DNA from: Hyaloperonospora brassicae
Taxonomy: Eukaryota; Oomycota; Peronosporomycetes; Peronosporales; Peronosporaceae
Length of the DNA: 64,000 nt
Direction of reading: 5' to 3'
Assembly (NCBI GenBank): GCA_947650285.1
Contig: CANTFL010000289.1
Coordinates: 1 to 64,000, forward strand
Part shown: positions 42,006-54,300 of the stretch, piece by piece
Numbering within the stretch: position 1 is the stretch's first letter
Layout of the letters: every line of letters begins with the position of its first letter
The notes under the pieces: generated by a model
What the model was told of the DNA's origin: nothing
Database searches by the model: none
What the model saw: the letters and a program-made list of their open reading frames with translations, nothing else
Translations under genes and position numbers: made by a program

Positions 42006-45000
42006 TTAGCCGATGCACATGAGCTGACGCAATGTTCCCAGCTTCATCGCATCCAGCGCCTTCGTCATGAGGTCCGCCAGCATCTGCTCCGATCGAACGT
42101 AGCTCGCCACGACGACACCGCGACGTGCGAAATCACAGAGAAATTTGAGCCGCACGTCCACGTGCTTTGCCTTTAGTGACGACGCCTCGCCGGCTATCTG
42201 GCTGATCGCCGCTTGGTTGTCAACGTGCAGCTGCATCGGGAGTGCCGGCTCGAGTCCAATTTCGCGCAACATCTCGCGCAATCCGAGCACCTCGCGCGCG
42301 ACCTCGCTTGCCGCGACGAACTCGGCCTCCATTGTCGACTGCGCGACGCCTCCCTGCTTCCGTGCGCTCCAGCTCACGGCCATGCCGTTCAGGCGCACCA
42401 CGCCGCCAGTCATCGACTTCCTGTCCGATTTATCGGCAGCGAAGTCGGCGTCACTGAACGCCTCGAGCCGCATCGTCGCGTTGCCGTTACGCTCGGGCTT
42501 CATGGAGATCTTGAGTCCCGCCGTACCCTTGAGGTAACGCGCGACGCGTTTCGCCAGCTTCCAGTCATACACACGAGGCGCGTGTGTCTGACGCGTCGCC
42601 TTGTGAACCGCGAAGGCGATGTCCGGGCGCGTGCATCGCGCAACCCACAGCAGAGAGCCGACCAGCGACTGAAAGTCCCGCACCGTCGCTCCTGTCTTTG
42701 CGTTCTTGGTCCCCAAGAGCTCCGCGTCCCCCGCTTCGACCTCGTAGCAGTCGTCGCCGATTGGCGCTCGTGTCGGGTTGGCATTGGCGAGTCCGTTGTC
42801 GCTCACGAGGTTGCCAATCGCCTCTTCCTGGTCGAGTTTGTACCCGCCCTCGCCGTCGAGCTGCACGCGCATGCCCAGAAACTTGTTAACTTGTCCTAAG
42901 TCCTTTATCGAAAGCGACGCGAGGCTGTCGAAGAACCTGTCCACTGCCGCAGCGCTCGTTCCTGTCGCAAGGAGGTCGTCGACATACACGCCGACGACAA
43001 CGAGGTCCGCAACATCACGCTTCCAGTAGAAACACATGTCGCTCTCACAGCGCACGAAACCGGCATCGACCAGCTTGGTGTGCAACAGCTGGCTCCACAG
43101 TCTGCCTGCCTGCTTGAGGCCGTATAGGCTCTTGCGGAGCTCAAGCACGAGCTCGCTCGTATTCGTGGCCCCGTGCGCACGCATCGTCTCCTCCGAGACC
43201 TGCATCCCGCGTGGCATCTGGAGGAAGATGCGCAGGTTCGTCTCCTTCTTCGCCTTCACGTATGCGTTTGGGATGTCGCCGTGCTTGGCAGGCACCCCCC
43301 ACGTGGCCGCGAGTGCCAGGATCACCTTGACCGTCGAGAGATCCATCGCTGCGGCAAAGGTGAGCGTATAATCGACGCCGAGCACCTGCTCGTTGCCGCA
43401 CGCGACCAGACGCGCCTTCAGTCGCTCGAGGTCGCCCTGCGCAACAGTCTTCGTCTTGTAGACCCACATCGTGTGCAGCGCGTGCGTCCCTGGCGGTCGC
43501 TTGACGATCGTCCACACGTCGTTGCTCTGAAGCGCCGCGATTTCTTCTACCATGGCCTTCACCCAGCCGTCACGCCTTCCTCCGCGCATCGCTTCCCCGT
43601 AACTGGTCGGGTCGCGCTCGAAAGCCGCGCTCACCACCTCTCCGCTCGCAACTGTCTCCTCCTGTCGAGCTGCCGCTTCAGCGCGCTTCGACGCGCCGCG
43701 TGTTCCGTGCGCCGATCGCGTCCACGTTCTTCGACTCTTCTTACGAGCCGTATCGCCGCCTCCTGCACTGCCACCATTCGTGACGGGTGCCGCTGGCGTA
43801 TCGGCCTCGTCCGCGTCGCCAGCTCGGTCGCAAGCGTTCATCGCACGCTGAAGCTGCGCGTTCTGCGCCTCCGACAACGTTTCGATGTCCTTGACGTGCT
43901 GCGTAACGACCACCTTGTTCTCGCGCGGCAGTAGCACCTTGTACCCCTTCGTTTCTTCGCTCGCACCGACGATAATTCCGCGCTGCGATCGCTTCAGCAG
44001 CGAGTTCTTGCGCGGGTCGCGGTAGACGCTGCACGGTGAGCCGAAGACGACGGTGTCGCGTATATCGGGCACCTTGCCCGTCAGCATCTCGAGCGGAGAC
44101 GATCGCTTCACGTTAGCGCGCGTCGGGCTCCGGTTCAGGATGTACACGGCGTATTGGACGGCGTCGCCCCAGTATTGCAACGGCAGCGCGCATGCGAACA
44201 TCATGCTGCGCGCGAGATTCAACACCGTCCGGTGCATCCTCTCCGCCTTCCCGTTCGACGCTTGGTTGCGCGCCTCCGAAACTTGTCGCGCGACACCCGT
44301 GCGCTGGCAGAATAGGTCGATATTGGCGTACTCGCCCCCGCCATCTGTCCTCAGGACGTGGATTTTGAACCCGAAGAGCCGCTCGAAGTGTATGAGAAAC
44401 GCCTCAAACTTCTTCGCCGCCGCGTCCTTAGTACGCGCGAGGAACACGCGGCAGTAGTTTGACTTGTGGTCAATGAAATTGACCAGGTACCGGTTCTGCA
44501 GTCGATCCTGCGGCGTCATCGGGCCCTTCAGGTCCGAGCAGATGACGCCACCGATGCGATCGATAGGCGAGTTGGCGCCGCTGTCCACCTGTGCCTGCGC
44601 ATTGCGCGTCTGCTTCCCTTCGAGGCACGACACGCACGCCATGCGCTTGTTGCTGCTGAGCTTGATGCCCGAGGCTGGATCGCGCGCCATGCGCACTATC
44701 GTGTCGAACGCGAGGTGCCCGAGGCGCTGGTGCCAATGCAGCAGCGATGCCTCGTGCGCGTCGTCTGCGCTTGCGTCTACCGAATTTGCCTCGAGTGCGG
44801 CCATGATCGCGTCACCAGCGCCGTGCCCCCCGCACTTCACGGGCGTCTGTACATACAGAACGTTGCTGTCGGTCGCGACGTCGAACGCGACCACGCCGTC
44901 AATGCGTCGAGCTAGTGCCCGATTGTCGCCGTCGTATGCGAGTGCGTATCCTTTGCTCTCGAGCTTCCCGTAAGACACAATGTTCTTCGCCAGTCGCGGT

Positions 45001-46679
45001 GCCAGATAAACGTCCGTGAGCGTCACGATAGTTGCTACGCCGCGCGCGAGGACCTCGAGGCGCACGCTGCCAACACGCGTCAGTCGCAACGACTCCCCAT
45101 CCGCCATGGCGATCTCATGACTGCAAGCGGATGCGTCAAGCAGAAGCTTCTCATCATTCACCAAATGTCAGCTCGCGCCGCTGTCGAGGATCCAGTCGCC
45201 TCGGCCTATCTTGTTCGTGTCATTAGTTGCAAGCACCAGGCCTAGCGAGCCATCCGTGGCTTCAGCTCCGCTGCTTGTCGCAAGCACAAAGCCGCGTGTG
45301 CTGTCCGTGGCTTGAGCTTTGCTTCTCGCGTCGCCCGCAGCGACGTCCTTGCCGCGCGAGCTCTTCTTCTTCTTGTGGCGCCGTCTCGAGACCGCTCCTG
45401 GTGACTTCTCGGTCAACGCGAGGATCATGCTACCGCCTCTTTGCGCAGGCGCCTCGTCGTCATGCAGTACTCGCGCGCTGCAGTCGGACGCAATGTGCCC
45501 CGGTCTGCCGCACCGATAACACACGCGAGATCCCTTGGGTGTCGCCTCGACATGTGCTGCTACCACCTCACGGCCGACCGCGCCACTGCCGAGCTCAATC
45601 GATTGAGCAAAGTGCGCGAGTTCCTCTGCGTGCCGCAAGTAGTCGATTCTCGTAGAGTCGTACTTCGCACGCATGACGTTCATTAAATCCGGAGACGCAT
45701 GGTGAACGATGTTGTCGAGCACAAGCGAGTCTGCCCCACCGCGAGCGTCGCTGACCGCGACCATGTACAGGAAATGCTCGGCCCAGGTACGCTTCACGTC
45801 CTTCTTCTGCATGAACAGTTTCATGGCCTGACTTGCTGTTATCGTCGTCTTGAAGGTCGCGTGGAGCTGGGTCATCACATGCTCGAGCGTTGGCTGCTGA
45901 ACCCACCAGGCGTCCACCTGCTTGTGGTAGTACCTTTCCGCGGTACCGACCAGGAAGTGGCCGAGGAGATCGACTTTGACGTCTTCCGTCCACGCGAAAC
46001 CGCACGACGCCTCTGCGTGGTTCACTGCACGCAGGAAGGTACGTCCCCAGTCGTAGAAGCCGCTGCCGAGACCCTTGTACAGCTCGGTCCCGTCGAACTT
46101 CCGAACTGGCAGCTTGCGCTGGCTCGCGCTTGGCATCCCATAGTGATCACGCCCTGCTGCAGCGTACGTTGCAGGCGCCGCGTCATCCTGACGTGGCGCG
46201 GTCGCGGGAGCCACTGCGTGATTTGGCCCGCGATGCTGGGGCGGCACTTGCCCACGCGTCGGTGCCAACGATGCAAACATCGACTCGCTGGCGTCGATCG
46301 TGCGTGCGCGCGTCCGTGGGACCGCTGGCTTCTGCTCTGGTGAGCCGAGCGCGTCGATCGTCATAGGTCGTCCGCGAATGTTCGCCCCAAACGCTGAAGC
46401 AAACATCCCGCTCTCAACCGCGCCCAGCATCCGCTCGTCTTCGTCACGAACGCGCTGCGAAGACTCCAGCTTCGACAGGCGATCGGTAATGGCGGCCAGA
46501 GCCGCGAGAATTATGTCGTCAGTCGCCTCGCTTTTTTCGCGAACGGGCGGGTCATCAACGATTGCGGACGCGGGGACCGGGGACGGTCCGCGCGCTGGCG
46601 TGCCGCGCCCTGTCGCAGCTCGTGCGACACCGCCTGGTGTCTTCGCAGACGCTTCAGAAGCTTTAGCCGTTGAACTCAT
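42006..46679 (-). pseudogene. Copia gag-pol polyprotein with one in-frame stop
   Basis: From ATG 46679 a single frame of 1558 codons runs to 42006, broken only by TGA at 45168-45170. Gag (503 residues) ends with a CCHC zinc knuckle, [14 protein letters not shown]. The protease motif WILDSGAS is immediately followed by the stop and then HLVNDEKLLLDA; copia proteins usually have Arg or similar here, so CGA to TGA (a CpG transition) is the likely change. Integrase follows with its HHCC finger (HWHQRLGH, CVSC) and catalytic D,D,E region (CSDLKGPM, LRTDGGGEY, NGKAERMHRT). Reverse transcriptase has VYVDDLLATG. RNase H ends with DADFAADK, VDNQAA and KHVDVRLKF. Everything else appears intact. Stop suppression cannot be excluded. 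Confidence 0.9.
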
Positions 46680-46683
46680 AACC

Positions 46684-46895
46684 TGTAGGGTGATATGCTT
46701 ATTCAGTGGATGGACAATTGGATTCTGTATTCACATTTTATGTCTTCTCTTCTACCTGACACTTTCCCAAAGCCATCCACACCACCCATTTTGCCACGCA
46801 GCCGCTCTGCCTTCCTATCTAAACGAATGACGCTAATCGACACATCGCGCCGAATCTCCACTCCACCAAGATAACAAGTCCCTCGCTTTCCTACA
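46684..46895 (-). repeat. 5' LTR of the copia element (212 bp)
   Basis: Same sequence as 41710-41921 with two transitions. On the minus strand it ends ...CCCTACA and is followed at once by GGTTATGAG, in which the ATG is the gag start codon (46677-46679), only 4 nt after the LTR. Confidence 0.93.
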
Positions 46896-47173
46896 ATGTT
46901 CCCCGTGCGTAAATGGTGTACATCGTGATTCGATATTGTCATGTCCAAGAACATTTTGAGCGATCTGGCCTCGACGATTAAGGGTAAAATGGATTGTTGT
47001 ACTATGATGTATATACGCTGTATCATGAGAGTAAGGACGAGCTAAAGTGTCTCGCCGATCTTGTTAATATGTACTACATATCTTGTTGTATTTATCAATC
47101 TTTAGTGCGGAATCACTCAGCATGTAAACAATGGCGTGAAGACCATCATCTATGGGTACTGCGGGTTGACAAT

Positions 47174-49197
47174 CTATTCGATGATGTTTGTAGTATGCGC
47201 AGGTGCTGGATCTACAATGCGCCCGGAGGCTTGAAGTTGTCTGTATCGTTGAATGTGTTTGCTTAGATGACCAGCTTTGTGTAGCTTGCGCATGGACTTG
47301 AGGACGTTTTGTGCTCCGCGGGTCTTGATGTTGTGCTCGCCAAGAAACGAAGGTAACTGCATTTCAGCGACATCGCCAAATTCCAACACATCGTCTCGAT
47401 ACTGCGGAGACTTCTCATCAAGCACGAAGCTATCAGCAAGAAACAGTTATATGAATGCAACGACAAGTTTGGCGGTGGATTTCGTGTGCTTGCTCGAGCT
47501 ATCAAACGAATCCCAGAGGCGGATTTCTTGGGTATGCCAACAAAACCAGACGTCCTTCAGGTTTGTTGACGAGCTCGTTCAACGACGTTTGGTTGGTGGT
47601 TCTTTGTCTTGACCCTCACTTCTTTCATGTGAAGATTTTGGTTGTGCTTTGTTATAGACCTCAGCTTGAATCATCGAGACGCGAGATTCGAGCTTTTGGT
47701 TGACCTTGATTAACTGTTTAATCAATGAAGCTTGACGAAGATATATTGGATGCTTTGTGATGTCAATCGTGCTGTCTGAAGCCTTGATGGGATTCGGTGG
47801 TACATTTGTCTTCGTGTAGCAGGTTAGATGTGAAGACCAAATTATAAGGTCGCTGACGGAGTAACCTTGCTGGATTACACACGCTTCCAAACGTGTGACT
47901 ACAAGTCCGTCTTTCTTTAGCTGCTTCAACGATGGATAATGAATCAACAGGTAAGTGATAAGCGTTTCAATCACTCTTTCGCTCACGTTGTATTGTGTAG
48001 TCTTGAGCCCTTGAGATGCATTGAAGAGCGCTGTCGCAACAGTTTGTATTTTTGTCTGCGTATTGGAGTCGAAGACATCAAGTGATAGGAGAGATACGTC
48101 GGTATCGAGGTGTCGCCCACTCAAGACCGGGGCAACCTTATGGCCTTCGGAAGCCGTATTAAAAACGTACGCGAAGGCCTTGTTTGTCGCTTTCATATTC
48201 CAGGGCCTCGGTAGAAGATCTACTGTACACACAATATAGCCCCATTTGCATGCTGCGCCCCTCCGCGCCGAAAAGTGTGAGATGTCAAGCGCTCGGATAC
48301 GCCAGCTTTCACAGTGACCCGATCAAGAACACGGTTGACGTAGCTGTGTACGCCAGGAGCGTTATCTGTGATGTTCTCCTTCTTAGCAGCGGTGGATAAT
48401 ATATCCTGTGAAGACACCACATCCTCTGGATGATCGAAAAAATCGATGAGCGGAGTTGTTGGAGGTAATATGGACTGTGAGATAGCCATCTGCTCAGGAA
48501 GTTGACTCAGCACGGATATAGTTGGCGATGAGTGGGTCACGAGGCGAGAGCTATGGCAAGCAGAGGACATGTGGTTAAGTCTTCGTCAGGGACAAGTGAA
48601 AGACCTTGCTCTTCAGAAGTTTTTATTCGGATAAATCGGACGAAGAATATGTCGCCCGAGCCGATAGACATTTTTGCCTTCCGCAGCATTGTAAGTTCCG
48701 ATGCACGCATAAAGAGGTTCCAAAGCAAACACAACATCGCCGCATTTTGGTAGTCAGCACTAGTAACCGCAGTTGAATACAAGTATTCCATCATTTTCTT
48801 GAGAGCAGACTTTGTGCATGCTGGGGCCTTGTTTACAAACGACCCTGACTCACGCTTCATGCAATGGCGTTCGAGTGTCTGTCCTTCTTGAACAAATTAT
48901 TTTCAACCACTGCTCGATGCTGTGGGAACTGCTCCAGCAGCAATTCTTGGCTTGTCGTTATTACTGCATGACCGAGTGTCGAGCTAAGAGCTGTCCCTTT
49001 CGGCTTTCCTCGAACGCGAGATACATGCCAAACTTGTCCATCACAGCTTCTAGTGCGAGAGGTGCCCTCTCGCGCTGCATGCACTGTTGCAAGTACTCCC
49101 AAGTGAGCTCCTCCTGCTCGAGGAACTTTATAAATGAGCGCGCTGCGTTCTCACGGGCACGGTTTGTGTTGACAGGTGCTAGGTCGGTTAGACTCAT
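47174..49197 (-). pseudogene. Crypton tyrosine recombinase, broken
   Basis: Minus-strand pieces in order: an N-terminal core-binding part from MSLTDLAPVNTNRARENAAR (49197) with FIKFLEQEELTWEYLQQ; the catalytic part with NAAMLCLLWNLFMRASELT, which holds the first Arg; and LTSHTFRRGGAQHANG, the HxxR box. WNMKATNKAFAYVFNT supplies the likely nucleophilic Tyr, and a long C-terminal tail follows to EPPTKRR and beyond. This arrangement is that of oomycete Crypton DNA transposons, which move by a tyrosine recombinase without terminal inverted repeats. Frame changes near 48960 and 48850, and a stop plus frameshift between the HxxR box and the Tyr (about 48230), show that it is inactive. Confidence 0.72.
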
Positions 49198-49419
49198 CCT
49201 CGGTGGAGATGTTAAAGCTTGAATGTTGTTTGTAAAATATGCGATTGAGTTACCCTTTGTCGGAGATGTCAGAGCTTGTGTATTATTTTTAAAAAATGCG
49301 AATAACTTGGTGTTTGTATAGTGATAACCAAAACAGCACTGTTCTCTCCGACCTGATACGTCGGAGAGGTAGCTGAAAGAGCTGTACTTGTCCATCTGCT
49401 CTCTGATTGGATATAATTT

Positions 49420-51310
49420 TGCCTTTGTGCAATTTGACTCCTTATAAAGAGCTTTATATCACTAGGCTCACACTATTAGTCAATACATTCAATATTTTAT
49501 TCAAGTGCGGTCGGAAATTTTTTGTAATTTATCCATACCATCGTCAGCCGACTCTGCTGAAAGATGTTGTAGCAACTTGGGCTTCACACCTTTTAAGAGA
49601 AGAAATCGCTTGGTTGGATCGAGACCAATTAAATTGGGCTGTGTTTACATGAACACGCAAAGCATAAAAGTGCATTCAAAGATCCAGTAGGGCTAAACTC
49701 TGCTATATACAACCGCAAACGAAGAAGAGCAGAGTCGTCGTATCATCTGCAGAGGTTCATATCAGATCCTGTGGTAGCGATAGAAATTAGACCGTGGTCG
49801 AAGCTCGAGATCTCGTGGAATTTGACGGGGTATTAGACTATGAATAGTCAGCCATATCAATTACGAGATATGAAGAGATATTGAAAGACGACGGCGATGT
49901 CGACTTCGGTACTCAGACTGCTGCTTCTATCGTAGCCGACTTGGTCGCAGATTTAAGCTTGCATGCTGATATTGCCTCTTTAGAAGAGGGTATCGATTGT
50001 GATGATGAAAGCAGCAAGAGACATGAAGATGACACACAGCAATAGCTAGGATGTCGCATGTATAAGTATAAACAAAGTATGCCTTTTTACCAGAGATCAA
50101 TGCTTCAAATAATTTTCGTTAATAAACTTTATTTACGATCATTGTTGCCATGCTATAATGCAGAAGTTGCCGTTGCCGTTTTTTTGCCACTGAAGATGCA
50201 TATTATTCGAATGATTTTTGGCCATCTTGCTATAGAACCTGGCAAAATATAAATTCGTATTTTTATAGATCGAGGTAGAAGCATGGCAAACGATGACATT
50301 TAAGAATGGTAGAAGAAAAAATCTATAATGCTTGTAACATGTTTTCTACCATAAAAGAAGGGTGAGAAACAAGAACATAGGTAAAAGGAGGTAGTAAATC
50401 GAATTAAATTAGTAAAAAAGCTGTGTAGTTATACATCAGCCACTATAGGTACGAAACAGCTTGTAGCGATGCATCATAAGTTGAACTTTGAAATGTATCA
50501 TTTATACAACAGTACACAAATCGTTCACTTAGCGTCCAACAATATGAACTCGCTACTTATCATTTCTGTATACCCCAACTACACTTGCTCTCTCCTGAAC
50601 TTAATGCCAATTCTTCTAGGTTAACCGGCTCATGGGACGTTCATGTGCACAACCACTGGATACCCACGCGCACCTAAACAAGATAATAGAATCACAATCG
50701 ACTCATTTAGGACATCGCAATTCTTCTCGCCGCATACAAACCACCTTTGAGTACTTACTGTTGCAGTTTGCAAATCAAGTATACTTTGTTATGTCTGCAG
50801 CGTTCGTCTTGACCACCAATCCGATAGCAACGTCGTTATATTTCGTATATCCTATAGAATGAAGACGCATAGGCACAACACATCATAAATGGGTTATACT
50901 TAAATCAAGCCTTGCATATATTGTCGGAACCATTGTCCAAACGTCTGCAGGTCTCAACGTAGCTGTCGAATATGCACTAGCCAGGCCTATAGCGTCCAAA
51001 ATATTTCGTTGACCATAATATGTTTTAAAAATGTAATTGGTAATATTCTTAAGGAAATATTTGATTTGCGTCCGTATCCTCCTGTCCCATGTATCAACCT
51101 GTCACATGACGACCGTCTCAATTCGTCCCATCGTGGTTCCACATGTCACGTCGTGTGGTAATCAGCCAATCAGGTGACACCGTCCCATGGTATAGCACTT
51201 GACCTTAAAACCTGTTAAACACGATAGTTTCTAACATTATGGTCACTTATGGTCAATTGATCGGTCAAGTGACCGCGACGGTCACTCATATTTTGCGGCC
51301 AGTCAATTAA
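49420..51310. other. AT-rich decayed DNA, right part of the candidate hAT footprint
   Basis: No intact gene. A plus-strand stretch around 49800-50045 reads as an acidic protein tail (VDFGTQTAASIVADLVADLS; CDDESSKRHEDDTQQ, stop) and 50650-51000 gives scattered protein-like fragments. They may be the C-terminal remains of a transposase, but no motif decides. Confidence 0.35.
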
Positions 51311-51380
51311 CATCCCTGTCAGTACTGTCTTGCCAGGCAGTGACTCTCCCCGTTAAATACTTGTTTAGGTGTTTCGTAAC

Positions 51381-54300
51381 GGGAATCGTACAAAAACATA
51401 GATGTTTGGCTAAAAAACTGTGTTTCGGTTAGGCTATGTATTCGCCTTATTTGATTTATATTGCAAAAGGTTAAGAAATATCACTGTCGATTAAACCTCA
51501 GTTGAAACGTTTATACGATAAGTAGAACACTCCGCCTTTTTAACGGAACGCAGTCCCAATTTGTTGATAGCCTGTTCAGGGCACTGCCCTTGCACACGCT
51601 CAGCAATCGCTACACGTGCAAGCCGTAACGTCGACTGTGTCACGGCGCATTCATCGGTATTGCTCCAGTTTCTTCTCTTTTCTTGGTCGTCCTTCCCGCC
51701 GTCTGCATAGATCTACCAATAATGATCAGACGTCGGTCCAAAGCATTCCACGGGCATCGCAGTGGGACCGATAGCCGATGGAGGCAACGGTCAGGATGGA
51801 GAAGGAGAGGAAGACGTGGCTACAGAACTGGTGGCGTGGAGATGGACGGTAGAGGTAATTTGAGACTGTCCAAGACCGCGTCGAATGTGCCGCTGGGGCT
51901 GCGACTGCAGCTGACGCTGGTCGTGGGCTTTCGAATGTATATTTTGGGATTAAACCCATTGCTAGATCTACGTCAGCAATGGTAATCAAGTTGGGTATAC
52001 AACAGAAGTATAATGGGGGACTGGATATTGCAGTAAGTGGACCCATAAGCGAAGCGATACGAGAGAAAGAGAGACAAAGTGTGCTTTATAGATGTGGCTG
52101 ATAACTGGGTGACTATCAGACTGAACCAAAAAATTTGTTGTGTTTGGTGCCGTTGCTGATGTAATCCTATTTACTGGTGTTGCTGATGTTGTGCATGTCG
52201 GACGTGTTGGACTTGGGCGCATCTGTGCAGTGGAAGTAGGAAGTAAAAGTAAAATATATTGAGTGTTTACTACCCTTCGTTGCGAAATCCATTGCATGCA
52301 GTTGATGACCAGCACTGCAGCTTGGCCTAGTCAAGTAACACCTGGCACAAGTTTAGCGTGCCCAGCACCGTGTGTCATCCCTGGTCCCGTATGACGTCCG
52401 TATGTCAATGTCTCTCCCGCTGTCACCAGATGCCGGTATTACATGACAATCGTCTTCGTCCGTCCCATATGCCAGCTTGTTAGCCAATCAGGTTAGGTCG
52501 ACCTAAACCTGTTATAGGTCTTGCAGTTACATCTAAACTAATGTAACCTTTCAGAAACTATATCTTGTAACAGAACAGACCTACGCTGGTGTCGCGTTCT
52601 GGTAATTTGGCAGCTTTTTGACTAGTACCAAATTTATGCTGCCAAGTTTTTATCTTTCAGTAGTGTCCAAGTACGTAGATGTGCGTAAGAATTAATGATG
52701 TACGAGAACTGACTGCTGATGAATGAGTGTTGTGGCGATGATCGCATTGTGCTTGGAGCGACCATGTACACCATGATTACATTAATGTGTATAAAGGCGG
52801 ATATGAAGCCGTCGCTTGACTCGTATGTCGAAGCTTCTCATGATTGAGCAAAGAGAAGACCACACAAAGAGGTTTTAAAACGTCCCGATTCGACTTTGAG
52901 TGTCGGGACCAACCCGGCGTTGCTTGCGTTTAATATTGGCGCCATGCATCAGGTACTTGCGATGCTTTATAAATAGATGACTCCGATTTTTGAGCTATAT
53001 AATCTATGTTGCTAAGGATACTTCAGTATACGACACCGGTATGCTTGAGTTCACGCTGACCCTAGCCGTACTATTTGCCATCGTCGTTTATTGTGGTGTT
53101 TCAACATGGTTTTACTTGCCACTTTCCCTCTTGAGAAAGTACAAACAGGTTGGTAATCTGTGCTGCTGCTGATAGGCTTTGTGCAACACGGCTAACTAGC
53201 GTCGCGTGTGTATTTTGGATTGATAAAGCATGAACAACCACACCATTGAATCAATATGGCGTGGGTCGGTCTGCGTTCTGCTCGCACTAGATATCGTTTG
53301 CGCCAAGTCATCGATAGAATACTTCTTGTTGACTCCAACAGATGATGCCGAGGTGGCATGACCTTGCCGTCCTAATGCAAAGGAGAGCGTCAATTGTCCA
53401 GAGCAGCAACTAATCGACGTGTTAAGAATGTAAATACATAATGACAGATTTCAATAGCAGCACTAAAAATATTCAGCAAGTCGGTTGTACCCAGGTTGGA
53501 TGTAGTGAAAGTGTTAATAAATTATGTTTATTGGCCTTATGATCAATCAGAGACTTTATTTTGAGAGAGTGGGGGCTAAGTAAGACAAAGCTGGTGGATG
53601 AAAAACGAATCATCCTATATTGTAAACTAGACTTATACCTGCTACCCGTTAGTCTTAATAAATGGATCAACGCTATTCCGTAAGCCGCCTGGCCATCGAT
53701 TTAGTCTGTATCAACCTTTCATTATTTCGATCATTGAGATGAGATTCTCATTTCCTTCCACTGATGCAGCAGATTCCGTTTAGGCACATGATATTGATTT
53801 TGACGAAGACGAAGAGGCCTTGTCATGGAGACGTGAAGAGCTACTATTGACCGGGTCCTTCGGCAGTCAGAAGGAAGCTGTAGCGGCCGTGAAACTGTAC
53901 TCCGTACGCCAAGGCTTTGCCGTCAGCATCTACCGCAGCAACAGAATTGGCACCAAGCGCGTTTTTCTGTGCTGTTCACATGAAAATACTACAAGCGATC
54001 ACACGATCGGCCTACGGCATCGCACACTCGTTCTACTAAAAAGGATGGATGCTTGTATGAGCTTGTGATCGTATATGACAAACACGCTCCGGAAGAAACC
54101 GCCTCGTTGACGCTTTCTGTAAATGAGTGCCACAATGGCTATATCAGAGGTATTTTTAGAACTATGCTCTCGGCACTACCTGTGGATCGTCGTGCAACGA
54201 GAGAAGAGGAAGATGTCGACGCCAAGGTTGTACAGATGCATAAAGATAGGGCTACTCCACAGGTGAGTAGTGTGCATATAATACTCTTAGAACAACTACT

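Larger units (their letters stand above)
41710..46895 (-). mobile_element. Ty1/copia retrotransposon, almost intact
   Basis: A 5186-bp element on the minus strand with two 212-bp LTRs, a perfect 5-bp target duplication (atgtt at 41705-41709 and 46896-46900), one long gag-pol frame, a primer site and a polypurine tract. The LTRs differ at only two positions, both transitions, so insertion was recent. The primer site directly after the 5' LTR reads GGTTATGAG, complementary to the anticodon loop of initiator methionine tRNA, as in Drosophila copia where a half-tRNA primes. The purine tract GAGGAGGAG abuts the 3' LTR. The single defect seen is an in-frame stop at 45168-45170. It carries much higher GC than the AT-rich flanks. 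Confidence 0.93.
38787..51318. mobile_element. Candidate hAT element footprint, interrupted by nested insertions
   Basis: The left end starts CAGGGATATGAGTGACCG at 38787; the right end finishes CATCCCTG at 51318, and its reverse complement starts CAGGGATG, as in many hAT elements. Both ends carry clustered GTGACCG/CGGTCAC motifs within about 90 bp. The flanking octamers are ctagtact (38779-38786) and tcagtact (51319-51326), agreeing at the six inner positions, which would be a decayed 8-bp target duplication. The footprint is 12.5 kb because it includes a 5.2-kb copia element and a Crypton. The two ends might instead come from two related hAT copies. Confidence 0.45.
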
